15,975 nucleotides of DNA. Source: JBALVO01 sp036961445. GTDB lineage: Bacteria > Pseudomonadota > Gammaproteobacteria > Pseudomonadales > Halieaceae. The DNA is taken from positions 1 through 15,975 of the forward strand of contig JBALVO010000085.1 in the NCBI GenBank assembly GCA_036961445.1. Direction: 5' to 3'. The position numbers and the translations under genes were made by a program. The notes below the pieces were generated by a model. It was not told the origin of the DNA and made no database searches. It worked only from the letters and a program-made list of their open reading frames with translations. Positions 1-7,201 of this stretch are shown piece after piece. The first letter of the stretch is position 1. Each line of letters starts with the position of its first letter.

Positions 1-54
1 GCTGTTTGGCGCGACTATTTTGATATGACAACCTATATCAAGGCGATGTCGTGA
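1..54 (+). CDS. 3' end of a probable NTF2-like / SnoaL-like protein (partial)
   Basis: Frame 1 is open from the left edge to a TGA at 52-54 and gives 17 residues ending AVWRDYFDMTTYIKAMS. A WRDYFD segment close to the C-terminus is typical of small NTF2-fold proteins of the SnoaL and limonene-1,2-epoxide hydrolase type, where it forms the last strand and tail. The gene start and any catalytic residues lie outside the window, so the enzyme activity cannot be judged. If it were an epoxide hydrolase it would fit the monooxygenases and GSTs further right. The gene converges on the TonB receptor, with a palindromic terminator between them. Confidence is moderate because so little is visible. Confidence 0.5.
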   Translation, partial: AVWRDYFDMTTYIKAMS

Positions 55-91
55 TGGCTGCGCTGTTATAGAACGCCCACGGATCAAAAAG

Positions 92-127
92 GCATAAAAG
101 GGGTCAGCTGACCCCTTTTATGCTTTT
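92..127. terminator. Perfect 32-bp palindrome, likely bidirectional terminator
   Basis: Bases 92-107 (GCATAAAAGGGGTCAG) and 108-123 are exact reverse complements with no unpaired centre. An A-run lies to the left (86-90) and TTTT to the right (124-127). The RNA from either strand would therefore fold into a long hairpin followed by a U-rich tail. It lies between the tail of a plus-strand gene and the end of the minus-strand TonB receptor, where a shared rho-independent terminator is expected. The very long stem with a GGGGTCA core could also be a dispersed genomic palindrome; only one copy occurs in this window. Confidence 0.7.
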
Positions 128-178
128 ATGCGAGGAAGTCACATCGCGGGAGCCAACCGCGTTGTGACACCTTCCCAG

Positions 179-2596
179 TCAAAAACGATAGCTCGCCTGA
201 AGGGCAACGTTACGCTGCTGTTCGACGCTTCCGAAGTGACTGAGTACGCCAAATGAACTTTGCGACAGAGGAATCGGATTGGAGTAGGTCACCACGTCTT
301 CATCGGTGAGATTACGCCCGAGTAATGCCACTTCCCATTTACCGTCGGCAGAACTGAGCGCCAGGCGGGCGTTGACTTTCCAGTAGCTGTCCTGGACGGT
401 CGAGGGGTCAAGGTTCTGCGATGGGAAGTACTCGTCGCTGTATAGCAGGTCGACGGTGGCGCGGCCTTCCAGGCTCGAACCGATGGGTATGGCATAGTCT
501 CCCGACAGGCGTCCCGACCAGTCGGCGACGTATTGGTTGGTGCGCCCCTCATAGGAGATCGTGCCTTCCGCGGAGCAGGCGCCGGATTGTACCTCGGAAA
601 AGTTACACTGGCCGTTATCGAAATCCTTGAACTCGAAATCAGTCCACGCCACGGAGCCGCTCAGGGTCAGGTGCTCGGTGGCCGCCCAGCGACCGTCGAT
701 TTCGGCGCCCATGATTTCGGCCTTGGCCGCGTTGTCGACCAGGAAGCCGAGGGTACCATCGAAAATACTCACCTGCAGGTCATCGTAGGTGGTGAAGAAA
801 AACGCGGTATTGAGCTCCGCGGCGCCTCCGGCGAAGCTTGACTTGGATCCCACTTCGAAACTGGTAGCCTCTTCGTCCTCGTACTCCCAGGAACCCTTAC
901 TCGGATCTTTGACGAAAGGATTGTCAGTGTCGGGGACCACGTTCCCGCGCGCGTCATATCCCCCTGACTTGAACCCGGTGGAGGCGGTGGCGTAGACCAT
1001 CGTATCGTCACTCCAGTCAAACTGCGCCGTAAATTGTGGCGTAAAATTTTCTTCGTCGCGTGAACCCTTCAAGTCATGGTCAGTGACCTGAACATTGAAT
1101 AGTTGGCCAAAAACAACCGTTGCGAGGCCTGCCTGCCCGGGATCGGTAATGTCGGTGCCATCCAGGTTATAAAGGGCTAGCGTGCGTGTCCCTTCCTTAT
1201 CCTCGACGGTATAGCGGCCGCCAGCGATGAGGCGCAGGCGATCGGTGACATTCCAGGTCAGCTGGGCAAAGGCCGCCCAGATATCGGAATCCTGGGTGAA
1301 CTTGCGTTTGGCACCGGTGAAACCGATGGCGTCGCCCCCACCAGGAACCCTCTGGTTTACGGCCGGAACCAGGATACTGTCGGCGGGTACGCCGATGGTG
1401 TCGCCCGAATCCAGGTCGCTGGTCTGGTAGAAAAGCCCGGCAATGTAGTCCAGGGTTTCACCGCCGGGGGATGTCAGCCGCAGTTCCTGGCTAAACTGGT
1501 CGTACTCCTCATCCAGCGGCACACTTAATACCGAGGCGCTGGAAAAGTCGCAGTCGCAGTTCTCGTCAAACTCGTAGTGGACGTAGCCGGTAACGGAGGT
1601 CAATGTATGATCGCCCATGGCATAGTCGATAGTCATGGTGACATTCTCGGTGTCATTGTTGCTGAAGTCGCCATTGGATGTGCGCTTTTGATCCTGCTTC
1701 ACGTTCAGGCCGGCTTCCGGCTGACCGAAGACCTTAACCTGGATTTCCGAGTAGGTCAGGCCACCAAAGGCCGGGTTAACCGACGGATTGTCCGAGATAA
1801 CTTCCATGTTCCGACCTTTGACGTCGAAACTGCCGACTTCCCCCTTCAGGGTAACTCGCAGGTCTTCCGTGGCGTCCCATTGGAGTGTGCCGCGGAAAGT
1901 GGATTCCTCGCGGTTTGCCTCGCCGTCATCAAGATAGATATTCTCCAGGTAACCGTCGGTTTCCCGGTACTTGACTGCCAGCCGACCCGATAGCGAGTCG
2001 GTCAGGGGGCCGGATACCACGGCGGTGCCCTCCAGTTCCTCGGCGTCGGGTTCGTACAACATGGACATCGAGCCCTCGAACTCGTCGGTGGGCTTGGCTG
2101 TGATCATGCTGATCGCCCCGGCGATACTGTTCTTGCCGAACAGGATCGGCTGTGGGCCGCGCACTACCTCGACTCGTGCCAGGTCCAGGAATGGGGCGCG
2201 AGACAGCTGTGGCCGTCCGTAATAGACGCCGTCTACATACATGCCGGCGGACTGTTCGAAGCCGGCGTTGATACCGGAGCCGATTCCCCGTATGTAGATA
2301 GCAGTACCAATGCCGTTCTCAGCCATGGACAGGTTGGGTACATAGGGCGCCAGATTCTCGATGCGATCTATGCCAGCTTCCGCCATTTTTTCAGCGGAAA
2401 CCGCGCTTACCGAAATAGGCACATCCTGCAGGCTTTCCAGGCGCTTTGTGGCCGTCACTACTATCTCTTCAAGCATTGGTCCTGAAGGGGTGCCCTGAGC
2501 CTGGGAGAGGCCGGAGAGCAGCGTGCCGCCGCACAGCGCTACGGCGACTGCCAGTGGGCGTCTGGTGGTTTGTATCCTGCCAGTTTTGTTATACAT
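179..2596 (-). CDS. TonB-dependent outer-membrane receptor
   Basis: This 805-residue protein is an outer-membrane active transporter driven by TonB-ExbBD. Residues 1-34 look like a signal peptide with a basic start and a hydrophobic core (PLAVAVALCGGTLLSGL). A TonB-box-like EEIVVTATKR lies at about 43-52, followed by the plug domain to about 170, with the QDVPISVSAV and VRGPQPILFGKNSIAGAI signatures. The rest is a 22-strand-type barrel ending in the aromatic SYRF. The start has a good ribosome site (AAGGA, 6 bases before ATG). It begins 47 bases after the acyl-CoA synthetase stop on the same strand, so the two are probably co-transcribed. Receptors of this style are usually annotated as siderophore receptors, but the neighbours suggest import of an organic carbon source. 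The ligand is unknown. Confidence 0.95.
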   Translation of the reverse strand: MYNKTGRIQTTRRPLAVAVALCGGTLLSGLSQAQGTPSGPMLEEIVVTATKRLESLQDVPISVSAVSAEKMAEAGIDRIENLAPYVPNLSMAENGIGTAIYIRGIGSGINAGFEQSAGMYVDGVYYGRPQLSRAPFLDLARVEVVRGPQPILFGKNSIAGAISMITAKPTDEFEGSMSMLYEPDAEELEGTAVVSGPLTDSLSGRLAVKYRETDGYLENIYLDDGEANREESTFRGTLQWDATEDLRVTLKGEVGSFDVKGRNMEVISDNPSVNPAFGGLTYSEIQVKVFGQPEAGLNVKQDQKRTSNGDFSNNDTENVTMTIDYAMGDHTLTSVTGYVHYEFDENCDCDFSSASVLSVPLDEEYDQFSQELRLTSPGGETLDYIAGLFYQTSDLDSGDTIGVPADSILVPAVNQRVPGGGDAIGFTGAKRKFTQDSDIWAAFAQLTWNVTDRLRLIAGGRYTVEDKEGTRTLALYNLDGTDITDPGQAGLATVVFGQLFNVQVTDHDLKGSRDEENFTPQFTAQFDWSDDTMVYATASTGFKSGGYDARGNVVPDTDNPFVKDPSKGSWEYEDEEATSFEVGSKSSFAGGAAELNTAFFFTTYDDLQVSIFDGTLGFLVDNAAKAEIMGAEIDGRWAATEHLTLSGSVAWTDFEFKDFDNGQCNFSEVQSGACSAEGTISYEGRTNQYVADWSGRLSGDYAIPIGSSLEGRATVDLLYSDEYFPSQNLDPSTVQDSYWKVNARLALSSADGKWEVALLGRNLTDEDVVTYSNPIPLSQSSFGVLSHFGSVEQQRNVALQASYRF

Positions 2597-2643
2597 GGTT
2601 ATATCCTTTCTCGTCAGTAGTTGGGGTATTTACGGTGCAAGCC

Positions 2644-4530
2644 TCAGTGCGCGCTGGCCCGTTCGTCGTGCTGCCATTCGATATTGAATTGGGTTGAAAA
2701 TGGGCTTAGTACCGAACGTACCAGCGCCTCTTGATTCTCCGATCTGTTGCCGCGCAGTAATATGCTGGCCATGACACCGGCGGAGGGGTGATTGCCGACC
2801 ACCACCGTGGCTTCCACCTGAATGGCGGGGTCCTCGGCGATGATGCTTTCGTAGGTGCGCCGGATCGCGTCGAAGCGCAATGCGGGCTTGAATACCTTGT
2901 CGATACCGGTCTTGGGGATTTCCTCCATCAGGATCACCTCGGTGGGGGCCGCGGCGCGCTCGACGATATGTTGTTTTGCGTAGGCCGCCAGTTCACTGGC
3001 ACTGACATCTGCGCCGGGCTTTAACTGCACGTAGGCGATGGGCAGTTCGCCGGCGTACGCATCCGGTTTGCCCACGGCCGCCGCCACTTCGACCGCGGGG
3101 TGGCCCTGCAGGACATCCTCGATAATCAAGGCGTCGATATTGTGGCCGCTGCGAATGATCACATCCTTGGCCCGGCCCGTGATCCACACTTCCCCGTTCT
3201 CGTCCATGCGCGCCAGGTCGCCGGTATTCAGCCAGCCGTCATCAGAAAATGTTTCCTGTTGTGCACGCCCCCCCGCATAGCCGGGCATCACGCAGGGGCC
3301 CTTGAAGCACAATTCGCCGATTTGGTTGGGTGGTGCTTCACCGGTTACGCTGCCGTCGGCATTCTGAATGCCAATTTTCACCTGTATATAGGGCCCGCGA
3401 ATACCAGCGGATCCACGGACTTGTGCTCGAGGTTGCGTCTGGGTCAGGCCCATCCCGCCAATCTCGGTCATGCCAAAGCCCTGGCTAACCTCCACACCAG
3501 TGTGCTCGCTCACCGCCTTCATCAGCTCGGTTGGTACGGCGGATCCCCCGGTAAGTAAGGTGTTTAGTGAAGACAGGTCCGCGTTGCCCACGGGGACATT
3601 CAGTAGTGCCGAAAGCACGGTGGGCACGGCCATCAGTGCGCTCACCTGCTGCTGTTCGATGATCTTCCAGAATGCCTGCAGCGCGACTTTATCGCGGTAA
3701 CCATCGGGGCTGAGTAATAGCAGCCGGGACCCACAGAACAGGGGCGTCAGGCCCAGGATGATTGAGCCTGCGACATGAAACATGGGGAGACCCAGAACAA
3801 CACAATCATCCTCGTCGTAGTCCATCATCATGCCTGTCGAAATGGTCTGGGTGACGCGCATACGCTGTGAGTGCTGTGCAAGCTTGGGGACGCCGGTTGT
3901 GCCACCGGTATGGAAATAGGCAACCGTGTCATCCAGCGATCCGGCCGCGCCGCCGATAATCTGTGCGCCGTCCTGTTCCGCGATCGACGCCTCCAGTGGC
4001 AGGAACATTTCACCGTCACATTCGTCGCCGCCGCCCAGCACGTAAACGGTGTGAATGTCGGGGTTCGCAGCGGCAATCTCACAGCCTTTGTCGAAGAGCT
4101 CCTGACTGCAAGCCTTGCCGGGGATAACCAGGATGCGTGTGTTGGCCGAGCGGGTGATGCCAGCAATGTGCTCGACTTCCAGCATCGGGTTGACCGGGTT
4201 GATGATGCCCACGGTCTCGGCGGCAATCATTACGTAGAACGCCTCGGGCACCAGTGGCAGGAAATGGGTTACCGATTCATCGGCTTGCAGACCACGTCTG
4301 CGCAACATGTTCGCTGCCTTGTTGACCTGCGCCAGCAGTTCACTGAACGTCACATCGCGGCTCGCACCCAGCGGTGCACCGGGTTCCAGAGCGGTGATGG
4401 CGATGTGGTGCGGAAATTTGGCCACAGTTGACAGCAGGGCCTCGTAGCCGGTTGAGCCCGGCAAACGCTGTTCCAGCGGGGTTGCCTCTATCCGCTCGAT
4501 ATCCTCTATGGTCAAAATTCTATTCGTCAT
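2644..4530 (-). CDS. Acyl-CoA synthetase (AMP-forming, ANL superfamily)
   Basis: This 628-residue ligase activates a carboxylic acid to its acyl-CoA through an acyl-adenylate. Visible motifs are the phosphate-binding loop YFHTGGTTGVPK (205-216), the GFGMTE adenine motif (351-356), TGD (436-438), the hinge GRAKDVI (452-458) and the C-terminal PKTGIDKVFK, whose Lys545 is the expected adenylation lysine. About 75 residues follow that motif, more than in most family members. I chose the ATG at 4530 over an upstream in-frame codon at 4665 because GGGAGA lies 6 bases before it and MTNRILTIEDI resembles the usual N-terminus. It is the first gene of a unit with the TonB receptor and is divergent from the LuxR-type gene. 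It is probably the entry step of a catabolic route; chain-like versus aromatic substrate cannot be told. Confidence 0.93.
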   Translation of the reverse strand: MTNRILTIEDIERIEATPLEQRLPGSTGYEALLSTVAKFPHHIAITALEPGAPLGASRDVTFSELLAQVNKAANMLRRRGLQADESVTHFLPLVPEAFYVMIAAETVGIINPVNPMLEVEHIAGITRSANTRILVIPGKACSQELFDKGCEIAAANPDIHTVYVLGGGDECDGEMFLPLEASIAEQDGAQIIGGAAGSLDDTVAYFHTGGTTGVPKLAQHSQRMRVTQTISTGMMMDYDEDDCVVLGLPMFHVAGSIILGLTPLFCGSRLLLLSPDGYRDKVALQAFWKIIEQQQVSALMAVPTVLSALLNVPVGNADLSSLNTLLTGGSAVPTELMKAVSEHTGVEVSQGFGMTEIGGMGLTQTQPRAQVRGSAGIRGPYIQVKIGIQNADGSVTGEAPPNQIGELCFKGPCVMPGYAGGRAQQETFSDDGWLNTGDLARMDENGEVWITGRAKDVIIRSGHNIDALIIEDVLQGHPAVEVAAAVGKPDAYAGELPIAYVQLKPGADVSASELAAYAKQHIVERAAAPTEVILMEEIPKTGIDKVFKPALRFDAIRRTYESIIAEDPAIQVEATVVVGNHPSAGVMASILLRGNRSENQEALVRSVLSPFSTQFNIEWQHDERASAH

Positions 4531-4630
4531 GTTGTTCTCCCGATATCTGTTAGCAAGCTCGGTAACACCCGGCTGAAATTTTTTTGCTTCCCGACGCCCT
4601 GAGTGTTGCCGTACCTGCTGCAATCGTGTC

Positions 4631-4658
4631 TTGCTTGTGAGGGAAGCCAAGATATAGA
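4631..4658 (+). promoter_or_regulatory. Candidate sigma70 promoter of the LuxR-type gene
   Basis: TTGCTT (4631-4636) and TATAGA (4653-4658) are separated by 16 bases. This is a fair match to -35 and -10 boxes and lies about 45 bases before the likely ATG. The predicted start point falls at or just before the palindrome at 4669-4678. It is a visual match only, without scoring. Confidence 0.35.
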
Positions 4659-4668
4659 ATTCCAACGA

Positions 4669-4692
4669 ACTTCGAAGTCCCCCATTCGGGGG
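4669..4692. promoter_or_regulatory. Two adjacent palindromes before the LuxR-type gene, candidate operator
   Basis: ACTTCGAAGT (4669-4678) is a perfect 10-bp palindrome. It is followed at once by CCCCCATTCGGGGG (4679-4692), a 5-bp stem with a 4-base loop. They lie between the candidate promoter and the likely ATG at 4704, so they could be a binding site for the regulator itself or an mRNA hairpin next to the ribosome site. The match to a classic lux box is poor. A similar CCCCC-TAT-GGGGG stem occurs just after the gene (5497-5509). Confidence 0.3.
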
Positions 4693-4703
4693 TGGAAATC
4701 GGC

Positions 4704-5489
4704 ATGGGTAATATTGACTGGGAAAGCCTCGGCAGCGAGGAAGATATTAAAAACGCGGCCGCTGAGTACTTCGAACAGATTGGGATATCCGGCGGGATGT
4801 TTACCTACACACCCATTGGCAATTTACCCAGCGGCAGGCCGGGACTGCTGCGCCGCGCGTTGCCTGTCAATATCAATGAGTCGCTGCTAGAGCGCTGGTT
4901 TCAATACCAAGATGAGCTTGCCGGCCCGGCCAAAACACCGCTTAGTCAATCAATTGATCCGGTCCGCCGCCGCATGTCGCAGAAAGTATTGCCTGAATGG
5001 ATTGTCCTCAAGGAATTTTTGGCTGACCGCAGCATGGCCAGCAACGTGGTCGCCGCCAACTGGTTCAAGACTGTGATCCGGGCGGGCATCCGGGAATCGT
5101 TCCACGTCCCGGTATTTACCGGTCGCGGGGAATACTGGTCACTGGTTGCCTTTCGCTTTGACGACAATCCCGATACCGGCCCCCTGAGCGAGGAGGTGTT
5201 ATGCCGACTGCATTGGATGGCACTTAACTTTGTCGCGATCTGTATTGATCGACTGGGATGGCGCGAAGAATCCCCGGAGTTCATGAAGCATCCGCTGACT
5301 CGCCGTGAGCTGGACTGTTTATTCTGGGCAGCACAGGGGTACTCGACTATGGAGACGGCTGAAATCCTGGAGATCCAGAACGAGACGGTGCGTCAGTACA
5401 TCAAGCAGTCCCTGAAGAAACTCAACGCGAGAAACAAGACACAGGCCATCTGGCTGGCCTTTCGATTGGGTTACCTGGCCCTGCCCTGA
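4704..5489 (+). CDS. LuxR-family transcriptional regulator, apparent solo
   Basis: This DNA-binding regulator has 261 residues from the ATG at 4704. An in-frame GTG at 4692 would add four, but GGTGGA (4691-4696) fits the ATG better. Numbered from the GTG, residues 35-180 resemble the autoinducer-binding domain: W69 and Y72, an IDPV stretch at 88-91, and GIRESFHVP at 132-140. Residues 201-260 are a clear LuxR-type helix-turn-helix (PLTRRELDCLFWAAQG, then TVRQYIKQSLKKLNARNKTQAI). No acyl-homoserine-lactone synthase gene is in the window, so it behaves as a LuxR solo that may sense an imported or substrate-derived signal. It is divergent from the acyl-CoA synthetase and sits upstream of the SDR unit, so it may control either or both. 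Confidence 0.88.
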   Translation: MGNIDWESLGSEEDIKNAAAEYFEQIGISGGMFTYTPIGNLPSGRPGLLRRALPVNINESLLERWFQYQDELAGPAKTPLSQSIDPVRRRMSQKVLPEWIVLKEFLADRSMASNVVAANWFKTVIRAGIRESFHVPVFTGRGEYWSLVAFRFDDNPDTGPLSEEVLCRLHWMALNFVAICIDRLGWREESPEFMKHPLTRRELDCLFWAAQGYSTMETAEILEIQNETVRQYIKQSLKKLNARNKTQAIWLAFRLGYLALP

Positions 5490-5496
5490 CCTGACC

Positions 5497-5528
5497 CCCC
5501 CTATGGGGGAGCGCCGCTGTCGCTCCCC
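5497..5528 (+). terminator. Hairpins between the LuxR-type gene and the SDR, possible terminator or attenuator
   Basis: GGGGAGCG (5506-5513) and CGCTCCCC (5521-5528) form an 8-bp stem with a 7-base loop. An alternative stem, CCCCC (5497-5501) with GGGGG (5505-5509), uses some of the same bases, so the two exclude each other. No T-run follows, so a simple rho-independent terminator is doubtful. Position alone, 8 bases after the regulator stop, suggests a role in ending or tuning transcription. Confidence 0.35.
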
Positions 5529-5581
5529 AGTGCTAGCATTCTCCTCACTGTATCAAAGTAAGCAAAAACGAGGCGCTAGCT

Positions 5582-6385
5582 ATGTTCGAACAAGACATCC
5601 TGAAAGGACAAGCCGCATTTATTGCAGGCGGAACCAGTGGTATCAACAGGGAAATTGCCGCCGCCTTTGTGCAGGCTGGTGCCCAGGTAGCGGTATTGAG
5701 CCGCAAGCAGGAAAAGGTGGACGATACGGTGGAATACCTCCGTGGCCTGCGGGAAGACGCTCATGTATTGGGCTTTGCCGCTGACGTGCGCGATTATGGC
5801 GGCGTCAATAATGCTATCGGGCAAACCGCGGAGCTGTTTGGCCCACTGGATATTGTAGTGTCTGGCGCGGCGGGCCTGTTTATCGCCCCGGCGGAGACGA
5901 TGTCCGCCAATGCGTTCAAGACGGTCATTGATATCGACCTGCTGGGTACATTCAATGTGCTCAGGTCGGCCTACGATTACGCCCGCAAGCCAGGCGCTTC
6001 GTTTATCAACATCTCGGCGCCGCAGGCGTCCGTACCCTACTGGGGCCAGTCCCATGCCTGCGCGGCCAAGGCGGGCGTCAACATGCTCACTCAGTCGCTG
6101 GCTTTCGAGTGGGGGTCCCACGGTATACGTGTCAACGCCATCGTGCCGGGCCCCATTGAGGGCACCGAGGGGGTACAGAAGTTCGCGGCGACTCCCGAGT
6201 TGAACAAGACACTTATGGCCAGCGTGCCCATGGGCCGCTACGGCAGCACCGATGACATTGCGAAAATGGCCATCTTCCTGGCCTCCGATGCCACGGCCTA
6301 TATGACCGGGGAGATTGTCAGGGTGGATGGCGGCCAGGTGCTGACTGGCGGCATGATGATCGACCCGCAATCACTGGGCGCGTGA
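5582..6385 (+). CDS. SDR-family oxidoreductase, 2,4-dienoyl-CoA reductase-like
   Basis: This 267-residue Rossmann-fold NAD(P)-dependent enzyme shows the cofactor loop AGGTSGIN (15-22), where the last glycine of the usual motif is Asn. It also has ADV (67-69), SGAAG (94-98), the DIDLLGTFN segment (117-125) and the tail VPGPIEGTEG. These features and HACAAKAG around Lys163 closely resemble the 2,4-dienoyl-CoA reductase (DECR2) branch. There is no Tyr four residues before Lys163, as in that branch but unlike ordinary SDRs. The start has GAGG 8 bases upstream. It heads a run with two GSTs and an LLM enzyme. It could reduce an unsaturated acyl-CoA, which fits the acyl-CoA synthetase. A role on a glutathione adduct, by analogy with isoprene degradation, is also possible. 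Confidence 0.88.
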   Translation: MFEQDILKGQAAFIAGGTSGINREIAAAFVQAGAQVAVLSRKQEKVDDTVEYLRGLREDAHVLGFAADVRDYGGVNNAIGQTAELFGPLDIVVSGAAGLFIAPAETMSANAFKTVIDIDLLGTFNVLRSAYDYARKPGASFINISAPQASVPYWGQSHACAAKAGVNMLTQSLAFEWGSHGIRVNAIVPGPIEGTEGVQKFAATPELNKTLMASVPMGRYGSTDDIAKMAIFLASDATAYMTGEIVRVDGGQVLTGGMMIDPQSLGA

Positions 6386-6461
6386 TTACCCTTGAATAGC
6401 AAGTGGCCGCAAATGCGATAAGTATCGTATGGCACTCAAAGCAACAGCTTCAGAGGTGTTT

Positions 6462-7169
6462 ATGGACGACAACATTTTATTGTATTACTGGCCCACGCCG
6501 AATGGCTGGAAGATCACCATCGCGCTGGAAGAGATGGGGCTGCCCTATACCACCCGTCTGGTTGATCTTGCCAAGGGCGAACAGTTTGAAGAAGCATTCA
6601 CGGTTCTCTCGCCCAATCGTCGCATGCCTGCGATTGTTGACCCGAAGGGGCCGGATGGACAGCCGGTCTCAATTTTTGAATCCGGGGCTATCTTGCAATA
6701 CCTGGCCCGCAAGACCGGTAAATTCTATGGCGAAACCGAAAGACAGCGCATTGCCGTCGATGAATGGTTGATGTGGCAGATGGGCGGGTTGGGGCCGATG
6801 GCCGGCCAGGCATTTCACTTTCTGAAATACGCACCGTCGATGGAGCCGCCCAACGATCTACCCTATGCCAAGGACCGCTACCGCAATGAGATCAGCCGCC
6901 TGTTCGGCGTGCTGGACGAGCGGTTGCAGCAGAATCGCTATGTCGCCGGTGATTTCTACTCGATCGCCGATATGGCCATCTGGCCCTGGGTTTCATTATG
7001 GCGGGGCCTGGAGCAATCACTGGATGAGCGGCCGGGGCTCGCGCGCTGGCTGGAGGAGTTGAAGGAGCGGCCAAAGCTGCGAGAAGGGCGAGCACAGTTC
7101 GAGGAAGCGCGCATTAAGCCACAGGAAAACCCAGCTATTCATAAGGTGGTATTCGGGCAAAAAGGCTGA
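6462..7169 (+). CDS. Glutathione S-transferase family protein, Ure2p/YfcG-like
   Basis: This 235-residue GST has an N-terminal thioredoxin-like domain (about 4-88) and a helical C-terminal domain. WPTPNGWKITIALEEMG places Thr12 and Asn14 where YfcG/YghU-type (nu-class) enzymes hold glutathione. IFESGAILQYLARKTGKFYG carries the conserved Glu-Ser for the gamma-glutamyl group. I chose the ATG at 6462 (AGAGG 5 bases upstream) over an in-frame ATG at 6429, which has no ribosome site and adds 11 unrelated residues. It lies 76 bases after the SDR and 32 before the next GST. Nu-class enzymes often act on disulfides, but in a catabolic cluster conjugation or adduct removal is as likely. Confidence 0.92.
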   Translation: MDDNILLYYWPTPNGWKITIALEEMGLPYTTRLVDLAKGEQFEEAFTVLSPNRRMPAIVDPKGPDGQPVSIFESGAILQYLARKTGKFYGETERQRIAVDEWLMWQMGGLGPMAGQAFHFLKYAPSMEPPNDLPYAKDRYRNEISRLFGVLDERLQQNRYVAGDFYSIADMAIWPWVSLWRGLEQSLDERPGLARWLEELKERPKLREGRAQFEEARIKPQENPAIHKVVFGQKG

Positions 7170-7201
7170 ATACCAGACAGGAAAAAACAGGAGAACATAC
7201 C

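Noticed and set aside
3871..4431. Plus-strand frame of 186 codons inside the acyl-CoA synthetase
   Set aside because: It is a shadow of the ligase, with no domain and no plausible start.
5576..6370. Open frame of 264 codons antisense to the SDR
   Set aside because: It has no family motif or ribosome site and fully overlaps a clear SDR gene.
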